A stretch of 64,000 bases of DNA. Origin: Oscillatoriales cyanobacterium (GTDB taxonomy: Bacteria > Cyanobacteriota > Cyanobacteriia > Cyanobacteriales > Microcoleaceae). The position numbers were made by a program, and so were the translations under genes. Under the pieces are notes generated by a model that made no database searches, was not told the DNA's origin, and was given only the letters and a program-made list of their open reading frames with translations. The stretch covers positions 44,554-108,553 of the forward strand of contig RDXX01000047.1 of NCBI GenBank assembly GCA_004292955.1. The letters are read 5' to 3'. Below are positions 60,765 to 64,000 of this stretch, piece after piece (positions within the stretch are counted from its first letter, which is position 1; each line of letters begins with the position of its first letter).

Positions 60765-61964
60765 GTGACAAAAAAAACTGTAGCAAATTTATCGGCATCG
60801 GACTTATCGGGCAAACGGGTATTGGTGCGCGCGGACTTTAACGTGCCGCTCGACAACGGCAATATCACCGATGATACTCGCATCCGGGCTGCTCTGCCGA
60901 CTATTCAGGATTTAGCGTCGAAGGGCGCTAAGGTCATTTTGTGCAGTCACTTCGGGCGTCCCAAGGGTGTGACGGAGAAGTTGCGCTTGACTCCGGTTGC
61001 TAAGCGGCTGTCGGAATTGTTGGGGAAGGAAGTCAAAAAGACTAACGACTGTATTGGTGATGAAGTGGCTGCTACTGTGGCGGCGATGGCTGATGGCGAT
61101 GTGATTTTGCTGGAAAATGTCCGCTTCTACCCTGAAGAGGAAGCAAATGACCCAGAATTTGCCAAGAAGTTAGCTTCTGTTGCTGATTTGTATGTCAATG
61201 ATGCTTTTGGTACGGCTCACCGGGCTCACGCTTCGACTGAGGGTGTGACTAAGTATCTGAGTCCTTCGGTGGCTGGGTTTTTGATGGAGAAGGAGTTGCA
61301 ATATCTCGGTAGTGCGATCGACAATCCGCAACGTCCCTTAGCTGCTATCATCGGTGGTTCTAAGGTTTCCAGCAAGATTGGAGTCATCGAAAAACTGCTC
61401 GAAAAGTGCGACAAATTGCTGCTGGGTGGCGGCATGGTGTTCACGTTCTACAAAGCTCGCGGTTTGAACGTTGGCAAGTCTTTGGTGGAAGATGACAAGC
61501 TCGAACTGGCTAAGTCTTTGGAAGCGAAGGCAAAGGAACGGGGAGTTACTTTCCTGTTACCTACTGATGTGGTAGTTGCTGACAAGTTTGCTGCTGACGC
61601 CAACACTCAAACTGTCTCCGTTGAGAGCATTCCCGACGGTTGGATGGGTTTGGACATCGGCCCGGATTCTGTGAAAACTTTCCAAGATGCTTTGGCTGAT
61701 TGCAAAACGGTAATCTGGAACGGGCCGATGGGCGTGTTTGAGATGGAGAAGTTTGCTGCGGGAACTGAAGGAATTGCTCATTCTTTAGCTGGAATTACTA
61801 AGACTGGTACTACCACGATTATCGGTGGCGGTGACTCGGTGGCGGCTGTGGAACAGTTGAATCTGGGGCCAGAAATGAGCCACATTTCTACTGGTGGCGG
61901 CGCTAGTTTGGAACTGCTAGAAGGTAAGGAATTGCCTGGTGTTGCGGCTTTAGATGAGGCTTAA
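60765..61964 (+). CDS. pgk: Phosphoglycerate kinase
   Basis: 399 residues. It transfers phosphate between 1,3-bisphosphoglycerate and ADP in glycolysis and, in reverse, in the Calvin cycle. [62 protein letters not shown] and [11 protein letters not shown] are all present. A GTG start with AGGAGG 8 nt upstream. Complete; a hairpin follows. Confidence 0.97.
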   Translation: MTKKTVANLSASDLSGKRVLVRADFNVPLDNGNITDDTRIRAALPTIQDLASKGAKVILCSHFGRPKGVTEKLRLTPVAKRLSELLGKEVKKTNDCIGDEVAATVAAMADGDVILLENVRFYPEEEANDPEFAKKLASVADLYVNDAFGTAHRAHASTEGVTKYLSPSVAGFLMEKELQYLGSAIDNPQRPLAAIIGGSKVSSKIGVIEKLLEKCDKLLLGGGMVFTFYKARGLNVGKSLVEDDKLELAKSLEAKAKERGVTFLLPTDVVVADKFAADANTQTVSVESIPDGWMGLDIGPDSVKTFQDALADCKTVIWNGPMGVFEMEKFAAGTEGIAHSLAGITKTGTTTIIGGGDSVAAVEQLNLGPEMSHISTGGGASLELLEGKELPGVAALDEA

Positions 61965-61977
61965 TTAAGTTGACTGG

Positions 61978-61997
61978 GGCGGGCTTTGTTGCCCGCC
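61978..61997 (+). terminator. Hairpin after pgk
   Basis: GGCGGGC (61978-61984) and GCCCGCC (61991-61997) form a 7-bp GC stem. T-rich sequence follows only after about 20 nt. Confidence 0.5.
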
Positions 61998-62129
61998 TTG
62001 CGGCGAATGCTATTTTTTTTACCACAGAGAGCGCAGAGAACGCAGAGAGGGAGAAAAGAGTGAGGGAAATGGGTTGAAATTTTACTGTTTGCGAGTACGA
62101 TCGATCTGAAGTGGCAGTGAGGTTTGTTT

Positions 62130-62855
62130 GTGAAATTTAAAATCTTGGCAAGTGTAACGGCAACTGTAGCAGTTTTAGCGCCGTTTTTGCTGGCACCCCC
62201 CGTGAAAGCTCAAAATCCCGATCACGTCCAACAGTTGCTAGAAACTAAGGAGTGCGAGGGCTGCGATTTGAGAAATGCTGATTTGTTTAAGGCGAGTTTG
62301 TACAGAGCTAATTTAAGAGGATCTGATTTAAGCGGAGCTAATCTCTACGAAGCTAATTTGCTAGAAGCAGATTTAAGTGGTGCTAATTTGGCAAATACTA
62401 ACTTGGTTAATGCTGAAATGTATGGTGCCGACTTGGACAGCGCTAATCTGCGAAATGCGGATTTGTCTAATGCTTTTTTGGGGCGGGCCAATCTGACGAG
62501 AGCTGATTTGCGCGGTGCTAAGCTTTTTAATACTAATTTGGGCGAAGCTTATTTGCTGCAAGCTAATTTGTCGAATGCAGATTTGCGACGTTCGCTGCTG
62601 TTTAGAGTGAATTTGAATCGCGCGAATTTAAGCGGGGCTGATTTGTCTTTTGCTGACGTGCGCGATACTAATTTGCAGAATGCTATTCTGTCAAATACCA
62701 GGCTTCCTAGAGCTCAATTGACCGGGACAAATATCGATGCGGCGAGGGACGTGCGGCAGGCTGATTTGGAACGTGCAAATTTGCGGGGTACAAATTTGGG
62801 GCCGATGGTTTGCGTGACGACGAGTTTTCCTTATTGTGTTTTGAATTTGGAATAA
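62130..62855 (+). CDS. Secreted pentapeptide-repeat protein
   Basis: About 241 residues from a GTG (GAGG upstream; a TTG at 62124 is the alternative). A signal peptide (ILASVTATVAVLAPFLLAPPVKA) is followed by about 33 A(D/N)LxX pentapeptides, which build a right-handed quadrilateral beta helix. A CECEGC-like pair (KECEGCDLR) starts the repeat and the C-terminus has two more cysteines. Exported pentapeptide proteins are common in cyanobacteria; the function is unknown. Confidence 0.9.
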   Translation: MKFKILASVTATVAVLAPFLLAPPVKAQNPDHVQQLLETKECEGCDLRNADLFKASLYRANLRGSDLSGANLYEANLLEADLSGANLANTNLVNAEMYGADLDSANLRNADLSNAFLGRANLTRADLRGAKLFNTNLGEAYLLQANLSNADLRRSLLFRVNLNRANLSGADLSFADVRDTNLQNAILSNTRLPRAQLTGTNIDAARDVRQADLERANLRGTNLGPMVCVTTSFPYCVLNLE

Positions 62856-62888
62856 TATCAGGTTCTCTCGAACGACGACAATCAGATG

Positions 62889-62947
62889 GGTTTGTAGTGA
62901 GGACTTTAGTCCTCAGATTATGAGGACTAAAGTCCTCACTACAAACC
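62889..62947. repeat. Perfect 27-bp palindrome (GGTTTGTAGTGAGG family)
   Basis: 62889-62915 and 62921-62947 are perfectly complementary, with loop GATTA. Each arm itself contains AGGACTTTAGTCCT. One arm also occurs at 38321-38344. It lies between two convergent genes and may also act as a terminator. Confidence 0.88.
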
Positions 62948-62998
62948 GTTTTTATTGCGGGTAATTAAGGGCTGGTACACCGTAAGTTGAGACCGGAG

Positions 62999-63664
62999 CT
63001 AAGTTTGAGGTGGTTTGTATCCCCTTTCTAGGGCAAATCTCACAAGCTGGGCGCGATTTTCTAACTGTAGTTTGCTGAATATGCTGCCTAAATGAGCTTG
63101 GACGGTGCGGGGGCTAATAAACAGTCGATCGCTAATTTGTTTGTTAGTATAACCCTGGATCACCTCCCAAAAAACTCTTTCCTCGGCTGGTGTTAGAGGC
63201 AAAGGTGCTAGTGGTGGCAATACTGCGACAACTTTGGGCTCCACCGCCAGGGCGGTAGAAGTTTGCAGCAGTCGGACAATCTCGGCGTGAATGCGGTGGG
63301 AGCGCTCTAACTGAGCTTTCACCTTAGCCAAGATTTCTTCAGACTGAAAAGGTTTTACCAGATAATCGTCAGCGCCGATCGCATGACCTTCAACTTTTGC
63401 CTCAATTTCGCCTTGACCAGACAAAAATATAAACGGCACCAACTGTCCCAAACGTGTAGTACGCAAGCGCCGGCAAAACTCAAACCCGTCCATTTCCGGC
63501 ATCATCACATCTGAAATCACCAAATCTGGGGGGGCATTTTCAAAAATTGAGAGCGCCTCAACTCCTGAATTAGCGCATTCAACCCGGTATCCTTGGCTTT
63601 CGAGATACATTGCCAAGACTGTTTGACAGTCTGCTTCGTCGTCAACTACTAATATTCTTTCCAT
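62999..63664 (-). CDS. LuxR/NarL-type response regulator
   Basis: 221 residues from MERILVVDDEADCQ; the frame is open to 63730 but receiver domains start here. The receiver (1-~115) has DDEAD, the phospho-acceptor Asp in LVISDVMMPEMDG and the conserved Lys in VKPFQ. The output domain (about 150-215) is a LuxR HTH (TPAEERVFWEVIQGYTNKQI, SPRTVQAHLGSIFSKL). No partner kinase is visible in the window. Complete. Confidence 0.93.
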   Translation of the reverse strand: MERILVVDDEADCQTVLAMYLESQGYRVECANSGVEALSIFENAPPDLVISDVMMPEMDGFEFCRRLRTTRLGQLVPFIFLSGQGEIEAKVEGHAIGADDYLVKPFQSEEILAKVKAQLERSHRIHAEIVRLLQTSTALAVEPKVVAVLPPLAPLPLTPAEERVFWEVIQGYTNKQISDRLFISPRTVQAHLGSIFSKLQLENRAQLVRFALERGYKPPQT

Positions 63665-63717
63665 GAGGGCCTTGCACCAATTCCAGTTGACAGTTCTTGA
63701 AACTGCGGCTGATTCTT

Positions 63718-64000
63718 TTACGCTGAACATTTCTCTACATAGCTGTGCAATGCTGGAGATGTAACGATCGCAATTCCGTCATGGCTGACAGAACAGGTCG
63801 AATCCGACAAAGCACGTAACAAGATATTACGTGCGCCGTTCAAATCTCTCCCAATTACCGTTTGGCAATTCGGACATTTGAACACTTTAGAGCCGCCAAG
63901 TTTTCGATGAATATGACCACAATTTCCACAAGTCTTAGACGTATAGGCTTCTGACACATCAACAACAATCGAACCATTTTTGTCAGCTTGATGTTTGATG
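63718..64000 (-). CDS. C-terminal part of a TnpB-type (IS200/IS605 OrfB) protein, cut by the window end
   Basis: The frame continues past the window edge. The visible part includes [40 protein letters not shown], the zinc-finger and final RuvC Asp segment (RDLNGARN) of TnpB, the RNA-guided nuclease of IS200/IS605-like transposons. The upstream portion with the other catalytic residues lies outside. Whether it is intact cannot be judged. The last part of the frame overlaps the start region of the response regulator frame, but not its preferred start. Confidence 0.85.
   Translation of the reverse strand, partial: IKHQADKNGSIVVDVSEAYTSKTCGNCGHIHRKLGGSKVFKCPNCQTVIGRDLNGARNILLRALSDSTCSVSHDGIAIVTSPALHSYVEKCSA

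Overview
The window is chromosomal DNA of a filamentous, probably non-heterocystous cyanobacterium of the Oscillatoria/Microcoleus/Phormidium kind. This is inferred from frequent HIP1-type GCGATCGC sites, heptanucleotide tandem repeats between genes, a CrtR-type beta-carotene hydroxylase, a pyruvate kinase with a C-terminal PEP-utiliser domain, two Uma2 nucleases and a WGxxGxxG-type secreted protein. Ordinary housekeeping genes flank a large accessory block.

Left flank (1-4320): a small Cys-rich protein, a Uma2 nuclease, crtR, pyk and tRNA-Thr(CGT).

Integrated element (4275-31391, about 27 kb): an exact 53-bp direct repeat covers the anticodon arm to 3' end of tRNA-Thr (4275-4327) and recurs at 31339-31391. 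Between the repeats lie (a) a minus-strand replication/maintenance operon (10807 to 4834) with a zinc-ribbon protein, a winged-helix protein, a DUF3854-like Toprim plus D5-type SF3 primase-helicase, a tyrosine-recombinase relic and a coiled-coil protein that may act in partition; (b) a small XRE repressor with a textbook promoter and an operator that recurs beside a TPR lipoprotein gene, then a gene-poor stretch with RNA-like folding and a 113-bp MITE; (c) a plus-strand run of overlapping small genes (12783-19877) ending in an ASCH protein, the tyrosine integrase, a small HTH protein and a HAD phosphatase; (d) two minus-strand operons (23496 to 19923 and 30216 to 24672) and two plus-strand genes that look like a particle or lysis module: tail-fibre-like repeats, a C39 peptidase, two tiny membrane proteins and large unrecognised proteins. 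I recognise no terminase, portal, capsid protease or packaging ATPase. The element is therefore a satellite, a degenerate prophage or a carrier of an undescribed particle type. It also holds two arrays of 21-bp-spaced palindromic repeats embedded in coding sequence, reminiscent of iteron origins inside initiator genes.

Right of the element (31410-37879): a Type III restriction-modification operon in the order res, DUF5615-type toxin, mod. A DUF433 antitoxin-like domain is fused to the C-terminus of the Res subunit, so a toxin-antitoxin pair is physically embedded in the restriction system.

Right flank (38000-64000): ordinary cyanobacterial genes (K+ channel, Uma2, redox enzyme, methyltransferase, branched-chain aminotransferase, formaldehyde detoxification pair, type 2 IPP isomerase, SppA, glycosyltransferase-TPR, beta-carbonic anhydrase, MOSC protein, FHA-GAF-adenylate cyclase, YlqF GTPase, Usp, Pgk, pentapeptide protein, response regulator, TnpB end). 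Between them lie many palindromic repeats, including two copies of one MITE family, each flanked by opposed heptanucleotide arrays.
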